A DNA stretch of 44,854 nucleotides from Flammeovirgaceae bacterium. Lineage in GTDB: Bacteria; Bacteroidota; Bacteroidia; Cytophagales; Cyclobacteriaceae. The position numbers and the translations under genes were made by a program. Shown here one piece after another: positions 34,540 through 43,635 of the stretch; position 1 is the stretch's first letter; each line of letters begins with the position of its first letter. Where the stretch lies: the NCBI GenBank assembly GCA_012032815.1, contig JAAUQD010000010.1:1-44854 (forward strand), written 5' to 3'. Under the pieces are notes generated by a model, which saw only the letters and a program-made list of their open reading frames with translations, searched no databases and had not been told where the DNA came from.

Positions 34540-36479
34540 ATGAATATTAAGGTAACGTTACCAGATGGTACACAACGTGAATACCCAAAGGGTATAACCG
34601 GATTTGAGATTGCAAAAAGTATAAGTGAGGGATTGGCAAGAAATGCAATGTCCATTGAAGTAAATGGCGAGATATGGGATTTGAGCAGAGCTATATCTAC
34701 GGATGCTTCCATTCGAATATTTACGTGGAATGATAAAGGCGGGAAGTATGCATTCTGGCATTCGTCTGCACATGTAATGGCCGAAGCACTGGAATCACTT
34801 TACCCGGGCGTGAAATTTGGAATCGGGCCTCCCATCGAAAATGGATTCTATTATGATGTAGATCTTGGAGATAAAGATTTTGGAGAAGATGATTTGCTTG
34901 CCGTAGAAAAGAAAATGATTGAACTGGCCCGACAAAATAATTCGTTTACCAGAAAGGAAGTTTCTAAGAAGGAGGCTGTCGATTATTTTGAAAAGAAAGG
35001 TGATGAATATAAGCTGGAGCTTCTCAAAGACCTGGAAGATGGAACCATTACATTTTATCAACAAGGAAATTTTGTTGACCTCTGCCGGGGTCCTCATATT
35101 CCAGGTACCGGATCGATAAAAGCTGTCAAATTATTAAATGTTGCTGGCGCATACTGGCGAGGTAATGAGAACAATAAAATGCTCACACGCATTTACGGCA
35201 TTACTTTCCCAAAACAAAAAGAATTGGAAGAGCATCTCATGATGCTTGAAGAAGCAAAAAAGCGAGATCACAGAAAACTGGGAAAGGAACTGGAGTTGTT
35301 TGCATTTTCTGAGAAAGTAGGGATGGGGCTGCCTTTGTGGTTGCCGAAAGGTACGATTCTTAGGGAGCGACTGGAGCAATTCATGCGTAAAGCACAAATA
35401 AAAGCAGGATATGATCCGGTGGTTACTCCGCATATTGGAAGTAAATCATTGTACGTAACATCCGGCCACTATGAAAAATATGGCAAAGATTCATTTCAGC
35501 CTATTCATACTCCGGATGAAAGCGAGGAGTTTTGCTTAAACCGATGAACTGCCCGCATCATTGTGAGATTTACAATGTGAAACCGAGATCCTATCGCGAT
35601 TTACCTATACGGCTAGCGGAGTTTGGAACAGTATACCGTTACGAACAGAGCGGTGAGTTACATGGGCTTACCCGTGTCCGGGGCTTCACACAGGATGATG
35701 CCCATATTTTTTGCAGACCCGATCAGGTTAAAGATGAATTTATAAAAGTCATTGATCTGGTATTGCACGTTTTCAATTCTTTAGGATTTGAAAATTACAC
35801 CGCTCAGGTGTCATTGCGCGATCGGGAAAATAAAGAGAAGTACATGGGTGCAGATCATCTATGGGATCGGGCCGAAAAGGAAATACAGGAGGCTGCCGAT
35901 GAACGTGGCTTGAAAACGGTTGTGGTAAAGGGTGAGGCCGCTTTTTATGGTCCCAAGCTTGACTTCATGGTCAAAGACGCGCTTGGCCGCAGTTGGCAGT
36001 TAGGTACAATCCAAGTCGACTATCAGCTTCCGGAGCGTTTCGAATTGGAGTATGTAGGGTCAGATAATCAAAAACACCGGCCCGTGATGATCCACAGAGC
36101 ACCTTTTGGTTCCATGGAGCGTTTTGTAGCGGTACTCATTGAACACTGTGCCGGCAATTTCCCTCTTTGGTTGTCCCCAGATCAGATTGCTGTGCTTCCC
36201 ATTTCTGAAAAGTTTAATGAATATGCTGTGAGCGTTCTGGACGACTTAAAGGAGCATGACATAAGGGGGTTTGTGGACGACCGTGATGAGAAGATTGGCC
36301 GTAAGATCAGAGATGCAGAAGTAAAAAAAGTGCCTTTTATGCTCATCGTGGGGGAGAAGGAGGCTACTGAAGGAAACGTGGCGGTCCGCAGGCATGGAAA
36401 AGGAGACCAGGGATCTGTCACGCTTGACGAGTTTAGGGATGAGTTCCTTAAAGAAACAGCTGTCCCGAACCTGCCATAG
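34540..36479 (+). CDS. thrS: Threonyl-tRNA synthetase (frameshifted into two ORFs)
   Basis: ThrRS charges tRNA-Thr. Domains in order: TGS (1-60), editing domain with [10 protein letters not shown] (zinc-binding-like HxxxH), class II catalytic core, and C-terminal anticodon-binding domain. Motif 2 is [27 protein letters not shown] and motif 3 [13 protein letters not shown]. The first ORF ends at 35547 and the second starts at 35532. One missing T in a T-run near 35530-35533 explains the break: restoring it gives [14 protein letters not shown], the zinc-site region. Joined length is about 646 residues, as in E. coli (642). First gene of thrS-infC-rpmI-rplT. Confidence 0.96.
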
Positions 36480-36513
36480 ACCACAATTCCTTTAATTAAT
36501 CAAATTTTAAGTT

Positions 36514-36543
36514 TTTGATAATTTGAAAATATGGCGATATTTG
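36514..36543 (+). promoter_or_regulatory. Internal promoter candidate between thrS and infC
   Basis: TTTG at 36514-36517, 18 bases, then GATATTTG at 36536-36543, one base off TAnnTTTG, followed by CACC as before thrS. It would give infC, rpmI and rplT a promoter of their own, with a leader of about 44 bases. Confidence 0.42.
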
Positions 36544-36593
36544 CACCCTGTTTGTCAAAAAGGCAGACTTATTTAGTAAACTAACCCCTGTAA

Positions 36594-37189
36594 GTGGCAA
36601 TTTATTCCGGTAACAGACGGCCCTATCAAAGAGGTTTCCGTCCGAGAGTTGTAGAAGAACCGTATCGAGTTAATGAAAGAATAACTGCACCGCGAGTTCG
36701 CGTTGTGGGTGAAAATATCAAAGTAGATGTTTATCCGGTGGCTGAAGCCATTAAATTGGCTGAAGCGCAGGGATTAGATCTTGTGGAGATATCTCCCAAT
36801 GCAGATCCACCGGTTTGCAAGGTTATAGATTACTCTAAGTTTAAATACGAACAGAAGAAGAAACAAAAGGAAATAAAATCGAATGCTCAGAAAACGGTGG
36901 TTAAAGAGATGCGATTTGGCCCCAATACTGAAGAACATGATTTTAACTTTAAGTTAAAGCATGCCACCAGTTTTTGCAGGAAGGTTCTAAAGTGAAAGCG
37001 TATGTTCACTTTGTAGGTCGTTCGATTGTTTATAAAGAAAGAGGAGAGATTTTGCTATTAAAATTTGCACAAGCTCTCGAAGATTATGGAAAAGTGGAGT
37101 TGTTTCCAAAGCTTGAGGGTAAGAGAATGTATATGATGATTGCCCCCAAGCCAAATGCTCCGAAAAGTAAAAAAGTAGAAAAGAAATAA
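36594..37189 (+). CDS. infC: Translation initiation factor IF-3 (frameshifted into two ORFs)
   Basis: IF-3 binds the 30S subunit and monitors start-codon pairing. The N-terminal domain contains [68 protein letters not shown]. The second ORF supplies the C-terminal domain. A missing base at about 36967-36975 (C or T) splits them; with it the text reads [18 protein letters not shown] or the same with S for Q. About 198 residues. The start is GTG 36594, with an ATT codon two codons later; E. coli infC uses AUU for autoregulation, so the start deserves a check. Confidence 0.95.
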
Positions 37190-37194
37190 AGTAT

Positions 37195-37395
37195 ATGCCA
37201 AAGATAAAAACGAAGTCAGGGGCTAAGAAGCGTTTTAAAGTTACTGGTACAGGTAAGATCAAACGCAAAAAAGCGTATTTAAGACACATCCTGACAAAAA
37301 AAGGAACTAAGCAAAAGAGAAGACTGGGCAACTCAACTGTAGTTAAGAAAGTTGATGAGAATAATATTCGCCCAATGCTTCCCTATGCCGTGTAG
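37195..37395 (+). CDS. rpmI: 50S ribosomal protein L35
   Basis: A 66-residue basic protein, [46 protein letters not shown], the classic L35 sequence. It sits six bases after infC and 90 bases before rplT, in the usual infC-rpmI-rplT order. Ends in [17 protein letters not shown]. Frame intact. Confidence 0.98.
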   Translation: MPKIKTKSGAKKRFKVTGTGKIKRKKAYLRHILTKKGTKQKRRLGNSTVVKKVDENNIRPMLPYAV

Positions 37396-37401
37396 TAAGG
37401 T

Positions 37402-37475
37402 GTGACTGAAACGCAGTCACCTATGTTTAACCCGGTTTTTGGCTAAAGTCTCGAAAGAGCGCCAACAACCAAAAA
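37402..37475 (+). promoter_or_regulatory. Structured leader between rpmI and rplT, candidate L20-binding element
   Basis: Two stem-loops fill the 90-base gap before rplT. The first has perfect arms GTGACTG (37402-37408) and CAGTCAC (37414-37420) with a 5-base loop. The second pairs TTTTTGG (37436-37442) with CCAAAAA (37469-37475) and encloses a TGGC/GCCA stem and a CTC-GAAA-GAG tetraloop. L20 regulates its own operon by binding mRNA in several bacteria; whether this leader does the same is inference. Confidence 0.5.
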
Positions 37476-37485
37476 TTAATATTTT

Positions 37486-37830
37486 ATGCCACGTTCGGTA
37501 AACAATGTAGCGTCTCGCGCCAAAAGGAAGCGGATACTAAAAAAGGCCAAAGGATATTTTGGCAGAAGAAAAAATGTTTGGACAGTTGCCAAGAATGCTG
37601 TTGAAAAAGGAATGGTGTATGCGTATCGCGATCGCAAAGCCAGAAAAAGAGATTTCCGTGCCTTGTGGATTCAGCGGATTAATGCAGGCGCCAGGCTTCA
37701 TGGAATGTCCTACTCAGAATTAATGGGTAAACTCAAGAAATCAAATATTGACTTGAACCGTAAAGTTTTAGCTGATTTAGCGATGAATCATCCACAAGCA
37801 TTTGAAGCTGTGGTAAAGCAAACAAAATAA
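37486..37830 (+). CDS. rplT: 50S ribosomal protein L20
   Basis: L20 is an early assembly protein of the large subunit and a translational repressor of its own operon in E. coli. The 114-residue sequence opens [42 protein letters not shown] and contains [23 protein letters not shown], all typical. A structured spacer precedes it and a strong terminator follows 20 bases after the stop. Frame intact. Confidence 0.98.
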   Translation: MPRSVNNVASRAKRKRILKKAKGYFGRRKNVWTVAKNAVEKGMVYAYRDRKARKRDFRALWIQRINAGARLHGMSYSELMGKLKKSNIDLNRKVLADLAMNHPQAFEAVVKQTK

Positions 37831-37849
37831 TTTCTGAAAGATTAATGGG

Positions 37850-37876
37850 AAGGGGCTTTGAGCCCCTTTTTATTTT
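37850..37876 (+). terminator. Rho-independent terminator of the thrS-infC-rpmI-rplT operon
   Basis: AAGGGGCT (37850-37857) pairs perfectly with AGCCCCTT (37861-37868) around a 3-base loop, followed by TTTATTTTA. It is positioned right after rplT. Confidence 0.88.
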
Positions 37877-37915
37877 ATTGGATTTGAACTTAAGTTTGAA
37901 TGTAACCACTACTAC

Positions 37916-38385
37916 ATGGCTCAGTTAATAATCAACAGCTTTAAAGAATTTGAAACGTATACCGGTAAAGAACTTGGTGTTTCTGATTTTCTGGAAGTAA
38001 CTCAAGACCAAATTAATCTGTTTGCTGATGCTACTCTTGATCACCAAGGATACATACAGACCCAAAGCGGTCGGCTTCTGAAAGCCAATTTGGAACTACC
38101 ATAGCCCACGGTTTTCTTACCTTATCGTTAGTACCCCATTTCTGGGAACAAATAGCTGAAGTGAGGAATACTAAAATGCTTATTAATTATGGTATTGAGG
38201 AATTAAGATTTAATCAACCTGTGCTTGTTGGAAGCAGTGTTCGCTTACGCGTTTTTTTAAAATCAATTGTTAACCTTCGTGGAATTGCAAAGGCGTATTT
38301 GAATATAGAGATGGAAATAAAGGACGGCAAAAAATCAGCGTTTAACGGAACCATGGTTTTTCTATACCATTTTACAAATTCATGA
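37916..38385 (+). CDS. MaoC-like enoyl-CoA hydratase family protein (frameshifted)
   Basis: A hot-dog fold dehydratase of the (R)-specific enoyl-CoA hydratase type. The first ORF (37916-38104) opens MAQLIINSFKEFETYTGKELGVSDFLEVTQDQINLFADATLDHQ. A missing T at about 38047 breaks the frame; with it the text reads WIHTDPKRSASESQFGTTIAHGFLTLSLVP, including the catalytic D-x-x-x-H-type region of MaoC (HTDP, AHGFL). The rest continues to 38385 and ends FNGTMVFLYHFTNS. Joined length is about 156 residues. It is followed by an overlapping small ORF. Confidence 0.85.
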
Positions 38386-38568
38386 AACCGAGAAGGTTAT
38401 TCTATATTTTACCGCAGTTTTTATTCTTTTCATTTGTTTTTGAGTTATGATTTTGCGAAGAAAACTACGTTTCCGGGTTCTAAATCGCAGTTAAAGGAAA
38501 GGTTGAAGAAACAGTACAATAATCAGGATACACTCCCTCAAGATTCCTCGCAATTAATTCGTCCGTAA
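38382..38568 (+). CDS. Small hypothetical protein (apparent frameshift)
   Basis: Its ATG overlaps the MaoC stop (ATGA). The peptide starts MKPRRLFYILPQFLFFSFV, a membrane or signal-like segment. One T too many in the T-run near 38437 would interrupt it; without that base it continues LSYDFAKKTTFPGSKSQLKERLKKQYNNQDTLPQ to a TAA at 38568, 61 residues. It is too short and broken for the ORF track. I do not recognise it, but its overlap with the preceding stop makes a real small gene plausible. Confidence 0.45.
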
Positions 38569-38672
38569 TTAAGAACATAATATCTGATCCAATCACCATT
38601 TGTCGGTGACGCATTTCGCATTTGAATTTGCTTACATACCTTGGTTACAGATTAAAGCCAACTATAGACAAG

Positions 38673-38713
38673 AAATCCTCCGGGGTCCAGGACTTTGGGG
38701 GATTTTCTTTTTA
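38673..38713 (+). terminator. Candidate terminator before the cytochrome-like lipoprotein gene
   Basis: GAAATCCTCC pairs imperfectly with GGGGGATTTTC, followed by TTTTT. The stem has a mismatch and the loop is long, so confidence is moderate. The rest of the 192-base gap (38569-38759) shows nothing else clear. Confidence 0.45.
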
Positions 38714-38759
38714 TAGTAGTTTCTCCTTATCTTCATTTATATGTTTAAACATTAAGTAA

Positions 38760-39590
38760 ATGAAGAATCTGATAACACGGAGATTATCAATAGGACTTAC
38801 CTTGATATGGGGGATTTTTCTCTCAGCCTGTGAATCGAACGATATCGAAAAACCTGTTGATTGTTCTACTTCGACTTTAACGATTGCAGTAACCTCAAAG
38901 CAGGATGTTTCTTCATGTACCGCTTCTGACGGAATGATCTCCACGGAAGGAAGTGGAGGAACTGCACCGTATCAATTCAAATTGAATAGCGGGTCATTTG
39001 TTTCAAGCGGAGTTTTTATAAACCTTGGGCCAGGAACGTACACGATTACGATTAAGGATACCGATGGATGTGAGAAGGAAATTTCTGAATCCATTCAGGC
39101 AGCGAACAGTACACTTGCAGCAACTTCGTCTATCGCTGAAGACAATCAATGTTTAAGTGATAATGGATCATTTACAATTACAGCTTCTGGAGGAACAACA
39201 CCCTACATGTTTCAATTAGGATCCGGATCATTTGGATCTGCATCAAGTTTCACAGCGGTTAAGTTTGGATCCTACACAGTAAAAGTTATGGATGCTACAG
39301 GATGCACGATTACAGTGAATGTGAACGTACCCAGGGGAGATACGGGCACTTCGTATAGTTCGCAAGTACAAAATATTATACAAACAAGTTGTACAATTTC
39401 AGGTTGCCATAATGGAGATAATGGATCAAGTATAAATTGGCTTAATTTTAGCAACGTTCAAACCAATGCGTCAAACATTAAGTTGAGAACACAGGCAAAA
39501 TCAATGCCTCCGTTAGGTCAACCAGCATTAACACAAAATCAAATTGACCTGATAGGCTGTTGGGTTGATGATGGAGCAAAATCCAATTAG
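38760..39590 (+). CDS. Lipoprotein with SprB-like repeats and a CX4CH c-type cytochrome-like end
   Basis: A 276-residue exported protein with lipoprotein signal (lipobox SAC, Cys24). Two repeats of SprB type follow: GSGGTAPYQFKLNSGSF, GPGTYTITIKDTDGCEKEI and ASGGTTPYMFQLGSGSF, GSYTVKVMDATGCTITV. The end carries QNIIQTSCTISGCHNG, a CX4CH motif that resembles a covalent haem site with one residue more than CXXCH, and then MPPLGQPALTQNQIDLIGCWVDDGA, as in small c-type cytochromes whose distal ligand is a Met. It precedes a YceI-like gene. Haem binding is plausible but unproven. Confidence 0.72.
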   Translation: MKNLITRRLSIGLTLIWGIFLSACESNDIEKPVDCSTSTLTIAVTSKQDVSSCTASDGMISTEGSGGTAPYQFKLNSGSFVSSGVFINLGPGTYTITIKDTDGCEKEISESIQAANSTLAATSSIAEDNQCLSDNGSFTITASGGTTPYMFQLGSGSFGSASSFTAVKFGSYTVKVMDATGCTITVNVNVPRGDTGTSYSSQVQNIIQTSCTISGCHNGDNGSSINWLNFSNVQTNASNIKLRTQAKSMPPLGQPALTQNQIDLIGCWVDDGAKSN

Positions 39591-39591
39591 A

Positions 39592-40125
39592 ATGAGAATT
39601 TTATATACAATTATACTACTAACCATTGCCAACATTGTGCTGGCTCAAAAGTACACTACGGAAAGTAGTGAAGTTTCATTCTTTTCAAAAGCCACAATGG
39701 AAGATATCAAAGCCGCAAACACAAAAGCCAAAAGTATTTTTGTTAAAGACTCCGGTGAGGTGGCATTTTCAATTCCAATTAAGGATTTTGAGTTTGACAA
39801 AAATTTAATGAAGGAACACTTCAATGAGAAGTACATGGAGACTGACAAGTATCCTAATTCAACTTTTCAAGGAAAGATCACAGGGTACAATTCTGAAATC
39901 ACTGATGAACAACAAGCCAAAGCTATCGGAAAATTATCCATACATGGGATCACAAAAGAAGTGGCGATTGACGGTATTATACAGTTTAATGAAGGAAAGA
40001 TCAGTATGAATTCAAAATTCACGATTAAATTGGAAGACTATAAAATCAAAATTCCCCAACTGCTTTGGCAGAACATTGCTGAAGAAATTGAAGTTTCCAT
40101 CGAGTTCATTTATAAACCATTATGA
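39592..40125 (+). CDS. YceI-like family periplasmic protein
   Basis: A YceI lipocalin-like protein that may bind an isoprenoid or quinone. Signal peptide MRILYTIILLTIANIVLA, then a single beta-barrel domain: YTTESSEVSFFSKATMEDIKAANTKAKSI, FEFDKNLMKEHFNEKYMETDKYPNSTFQGKIT and GKLSIHGITKEVAIDGII. The ORF track includes nine residues upstream (start 39565, overlapping the lipoprotein gene); ATG 39592 right before the signal peptide is better. 177 residues. Its stop overlaps the next start (ATGA). Confidence 0.88.
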   Translation: MRILYTIILLTIANIVLAQKYTTESSEVSFFSKATMEDIKAANTKAKSIFVKDSGEVAFSIPIKDFEFDKNLMKEHFNEKYMETDKYPNSTFQGKITGYNSEITDEQQAKAIGKLSIHGITKEVAIDGIIQFNEGKISMNSKFTIKLEDYKIKIPQLLWQNIAEEIEVSIEFIYKPL

Positions 40126-41012
40126 AAAGTACGTTGATTATTATCATCGGCTTCTTCCTGTGTTGGGAAGTACAAGCCCAGGAGGATCTATTGAAAGAGT
40201 TGGAAAATGAAGGTAAAGAGGAAGTGATCTATGCTCATCAAACCTTCGATGGAACTCGAATTGTTAACGGTCAGTCTGTTGAGACGAAAGGGGCTGGCTC
40301 GCTCGAATTTATCTTTTCACACCGATTTGGAAGAATAAATACCGGAGCCTACAATCTGTGGGGGCTTGATGACGCTTATGTTCGCCTTGGTCTTGAGTAT
40401 GGCATCACCGACCGATTCGGTGTAGGCATTGGAAGGAGTTCAACTGATAAAACGTATGATGGATTTTTACGGTATAAAATAACGCGACAGAGCAGCGGAC
40501 AGAAAAATATACCCGTAACTATAGTTGGGTTTACCAGTATGAACATCAAAACATCGCCCAATAAGGATGATGATCCCAATGTTATATTTAATGACAGGCT
40601 TGCTTATGTAACCCAGTTCATGATTGCCCGGAAGTTTTCATCCAAACTGTCCGCCCAGGTCACACCGGTTTACATTCACCGGAACACGGTGGATCAATCT
40701 ATTGAAAATAATGATGATTTCGCATTGGGTATCGGAGCCCGGTATAAAATTACACGAAGCCTGGCCATTACCGGTGAGTATTTCTATCGAATAAACCCCA
40801 ATAGCGCATCGCCTAACTACAATTCAATGGGCATTGGTCTTGACATCGAAACCGGTGGACATGTTTTTCAATTACTTTTTACTAATAGTCTGGGTATGAT
40901 TGAGCGGTCCTTTATAGAAGAAACTTCAGGCGATGTTGCCAATGGAGATATTCATTTTGGTTTTAATATTTCACGAAACTTCCAGTTGGGCTCAAAGAGA
41001 AGTTGGGATTAA
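40122..41012 (+). CDS. DUF5777 family outer-membrane beta-barrel protein
   Basis: A 296-residue exported barrel. Signal peptide MKSTLIIIIGFFLCWEVQAQ, then GAGSLEFIFSHRFGRINTGAYNLWGLDDAYVRLGLEYGITDRFGVGIGRSS and closely spaced strands ending FHFGFNISRNFQLG-like. The SHRFG and YNLWGLD words are typical of DUF5777. Its start overlaps the YceI stop. The trio cytochrome-like lipoprotein, YceI, DUF5777 is a recurrent Bacteroidota neighbourhood. Function unknown; the gene order suggests electron transfer or a redox link in the envelope. Confidence 0.82.
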   Translation: MKSTLIIIIGFFLCWEVQAQEDLLKELENEGKEEVIYAHQTFDGTRIVNGQSVETKGAGSLEFIFSHRFGRINTGAYNLWGLDDAYVRLGLEYGITDRFGVGIGRSSTDKTYDGFLRYKITRQSSGQKNIPVTIVGFTSMNIKTSPNKDDDPNVIFNDRLAYVTQFMIARKFSSKLSAQVTPVYIHRNTVDQSIENNDDFALGIGARYKITRSLAITGEYFYRINPNSASPNYNSMGIGLDIETGGHVFQLLFTNSLGMIERSFIEETSGDVANGDIHFGFNISRNFQLGSKRSWD

Positions 41013-41070
41013 AATAATTGCTATAAATAAGTGCGGGATGTTTTTTATTTTTAAACCGAACTAACTTCCT

Positions 41071-42473
41071 ATGTCACTTTGCTATTAGGATCCATAATTC
41101 TTTATCTGCTGATTACTATCGGTGTTGGATATTGGGCATCGTTGCGTGTAAAAACTTCTGGTGATTTTATACTCGCGGGCAGGAGCTTACCTTTTTTACT
41201 ATCTTCTTCAGCACTTTTTGCAACGTGGTTTGGTTCAGAAACCGTTTTTGGTGCCTCCTCAGAATTTTTGAAAGGTGGATTGTATGCCGTCATTGAAGAC
41301 CCATTTGGTGCGGCTTTATGTTTGATTTTATTTGGCTTATTATTCGCCAGAAAACTGTACAATATGAACTTATTGACGTTGGGGGATTTCTTTGAGTTCA
41401 GGTATGGTAAGCGTGTCGGGCTGGTGGCTAGTGTATTAATGGCGCCACCCTATGTTGGGTATATCGCAGCACAGCTTGTTGCTATGTCGATTGTACTCAA
41501 TGTAGTAACGGGTATAGATCTTTGGACCGGTGTAGTGATCAGTTCATTTGTGGTAACTTTCTATACATTCGTAGGAGGCATGTGGGCTATTTCGATTACT
41601 GATTTTGTTCAGAGTATTATCATAATAGCCGGTCTTTTTGTCGTTGCTTACATCATGTCTGAAAAAGCAGGTGGGGTTGCGGTTGTATTCAGTGAAGTTC
41701 CAAAGGAGAATTTTCAATTTTTACCCCGCTTTGAGTCAAGAGAAATAATTTCTTACATCGCAGCCTGGTCGGTATTGGGATTGGGATCTTTGCCATCCCA
41801 GGATGTTTTCCAACGAGCCATGTCTTCCGGGTCGGCACAAATTGCAGTACGATCCTGTTATTTCGCAGCTCTTTTATATTTAACGGTGGCCATGTTGCCG
41901 CTGTTTATAAGTCTTTGTGCGAAACATATTTATGGTGATCAACTCAATGTCAGCGAGCAACTCACATTGCCTTTGATGGTAATGGAACATACCAATATTA
42001 TTATTCAGGTCCTGTTTTTTGGTTCCTTATTAAGTGCGATTATGAGTACAACAAGCTCAGCCATTCTGGCTCCGGCATCAATACTGGCCGAGAATATTAT
42101 TAAGCCATTATCAGGAAAAGAGTTTTCTGACAAGCAGTTGCTTCGGATTACACGAATGGGAGTTTTGCTGTTCAGTGCAGTAGCAACGGTAATGGCTTCT
42201 TTCAGGACGAATATTTATCATTTGGTGGGTGAGTCAAGTATACTAAGCCTCGTTACGTTGTTCGCTCCTTTAACGTTTGGACTATATTGGAAAAAGACTT
42301 CTAGGACCGGGGCAATTCTATCGATGATACTTGGTCTCGGAAGCTGGTTCTTATTCAACACCTTGAGGATCACGGATATTCCAAGTTTAATTCCGGCAAC
42401 ATTAATTAGCATGAGCTCGCTAATCATTGGAAGCTTGCTTTTTCGGAAAAGTAGGTTACAATACTTCTATTGA
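41071..42473 (+). CDS. Sodium:solute symporter family transporter
   Basis: An SSS-family permease of about 467 residues with some 13 hydrophobic helices. It contains FILAGRSLPFLLSSSALFATWFGSETVFGASSEF and later LGLGSLPSQDVFQRAMS and STTSSAILAPASILAEN, matching the family's sodium-site helices. The track starts at TTG 41079; the more natural start is ATG 41071, giving MSL before a missing T at about 41078, which then runs into LLLGSIILYLLITIGVGYW. The substrate cannot be told. It overlaps the MoeB-rhodanese gene tail to tail by 18 bases. Confidence 0.84.
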
Positions 42474-43586
42474 ATTATCAATTTGATTTTTCCACGCCTG
42501 AATTCCGCCCTTTAGGTTGATCAGATTAGAATATCCGTGATGTGTGTTGAGCCAGTTGATAATTTTTGCGCTGCTTGTTCCGTGTTTGCAATGGATTATA
42601 GTTTTCTTTTTTTTGGAAAGCAGATCAATTGAATTTGGGATTTCGTCCATCGGTATGTTTATACCTCCTAAGTTACCGGCTTCGAATTCAAAGGTTGGCC
42701 GGATGTCGATCAGAACAAATTCCTTTTTTGACGCGATGAACTTTTGCAATTCTAAAACTGAGACCTCAGCTTGATGGGCATTTGATGAATTGCAATAGGC
42801 TTCGTAATCAATAAGATCAGAAATTGAATCTCTGCTGTTACGGTTTGGAATTTCAACGGTAGTAAATTCGGTACACTGGCTGTCAAAAATCAGAAGCTTA
42901 TCGGTAAGTAATTCTCCGGTTTGTGTTAAGAGTTTAATGGCTTCATTGGCTTGCAATGATCCGATAATACCGGGAAGGACGCCCAAGACCCCAGCCTCAG
43001 AACAATCCGGAACGGAACCCGGTTCTGGAGGATGTGGGAAAAGATCGCGGTAACTTGAACTAAACGAACCATCTGGCTTCTGGACGTTAAACACTGAAAC
43101 CTGCCCTTCATACTGGTGGATTGAACCGAAAACTAGGGGAATGTTTAATAAAATGGAAGCGTCATTGAGCAAGTACCTTGTTGGGAAGTTGTCTGTGCAA
43201 TCAACGATCACATCAAACCCTTTTAAAATTTCTAATGCATTGGACGAATCTATTTTCTTGTCAATAGACTGGAATTGTATTAGAGGATTTAACAGTTGTA
43301 GATGATGAACAGCCCGCTCCGCTTTATTCATGTCAATGTCTGCGTCACAAAACAAAACCTGACGCTGAAGGTTAGAGATAGAGACACTATCAAAATCAGC
43401 GATACCGATACGCCCAACACCCGCAGCTGTAAGGTAGGATAATACAGGAGAGCCTAATCCACCTGAGCCCACTACCAAAACACTGGAATTTTTAAGGCGC
43501 AGTTGCCCTTTTTCGCCAAAGTCTTTGAGCACCAGGTGCCGGCTATACCGTTTATACTCCTCTTTATTTAAAGCGTTATCTTTCAC
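42456..43586 (-). CDS. MoeB/ThiF-family adenylyltransferase with C-terminal rhodanese domain
   Basis: An E1-like enzyme that adenylates a sulfur-carrier protein (MoaD or ThiS), with a rhodanese domain that could supply the sulfur. Nucleotide-binding loop GSGGLGSP, CTDNFPTRYLLND, and DCSEAGVLGVLPG with the active-site Cys. The rhodanese part (about 275-376) has the active Cys in HCKHGTSS. The zinc-binding cysteines of MoeB/MOCS3 (CYRC and a second pair) are absent: SSYRDLFP stands where CYRC should be. GTG start. Molybdopterin or thiamin role undecided, as no MoaD, ThiS or mo/thi gene is adjacent. Confidence 0.88.
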   Translation of the reverse strand: MKDNALNKEEYKRYSRHLVLKDFGEKGQLRLKNSSVLVVGSGGLGSPVLSYLTAAGVGRIGIADFDSVSISNLQRQVLFCDADIDMNKAERAVHHLQLLNPLIQFQSIDKKIDSSNALEILKGFDVIVDCTDNFPTRYLLNDASILLNIPLVFGSIHQYEGQVSVFNVQKPDGSFSSSYRDLFPHPPEPGSVPDCSEAGVLGVLPGIIGSLQANEAIKLLTQTGELLTDKLLIFDSQCTEFTTVEIPNRNSRDSISDLIDYEAYCNSSNAHQAEVSVLELQKFIASKKEFVLIDIRPTFEFEAGNLGGINIPMDEIPNSIDLLSKKKKTIIHCKHGTSSAKIINWLNTHHGYSNLINLKGGIQAWKNQIDNSIEVL

Positions 43587-43635
43587 AACAAAGTAAAAGT
43601 AGGGTTTTGTATTTTAGAGAAAAAATAATCACACT

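Noticed and set aside
34558-35433. Minus-strand ORFs across thrS
   Set aside because: Antisense shadows of the synthetase coding sequence.
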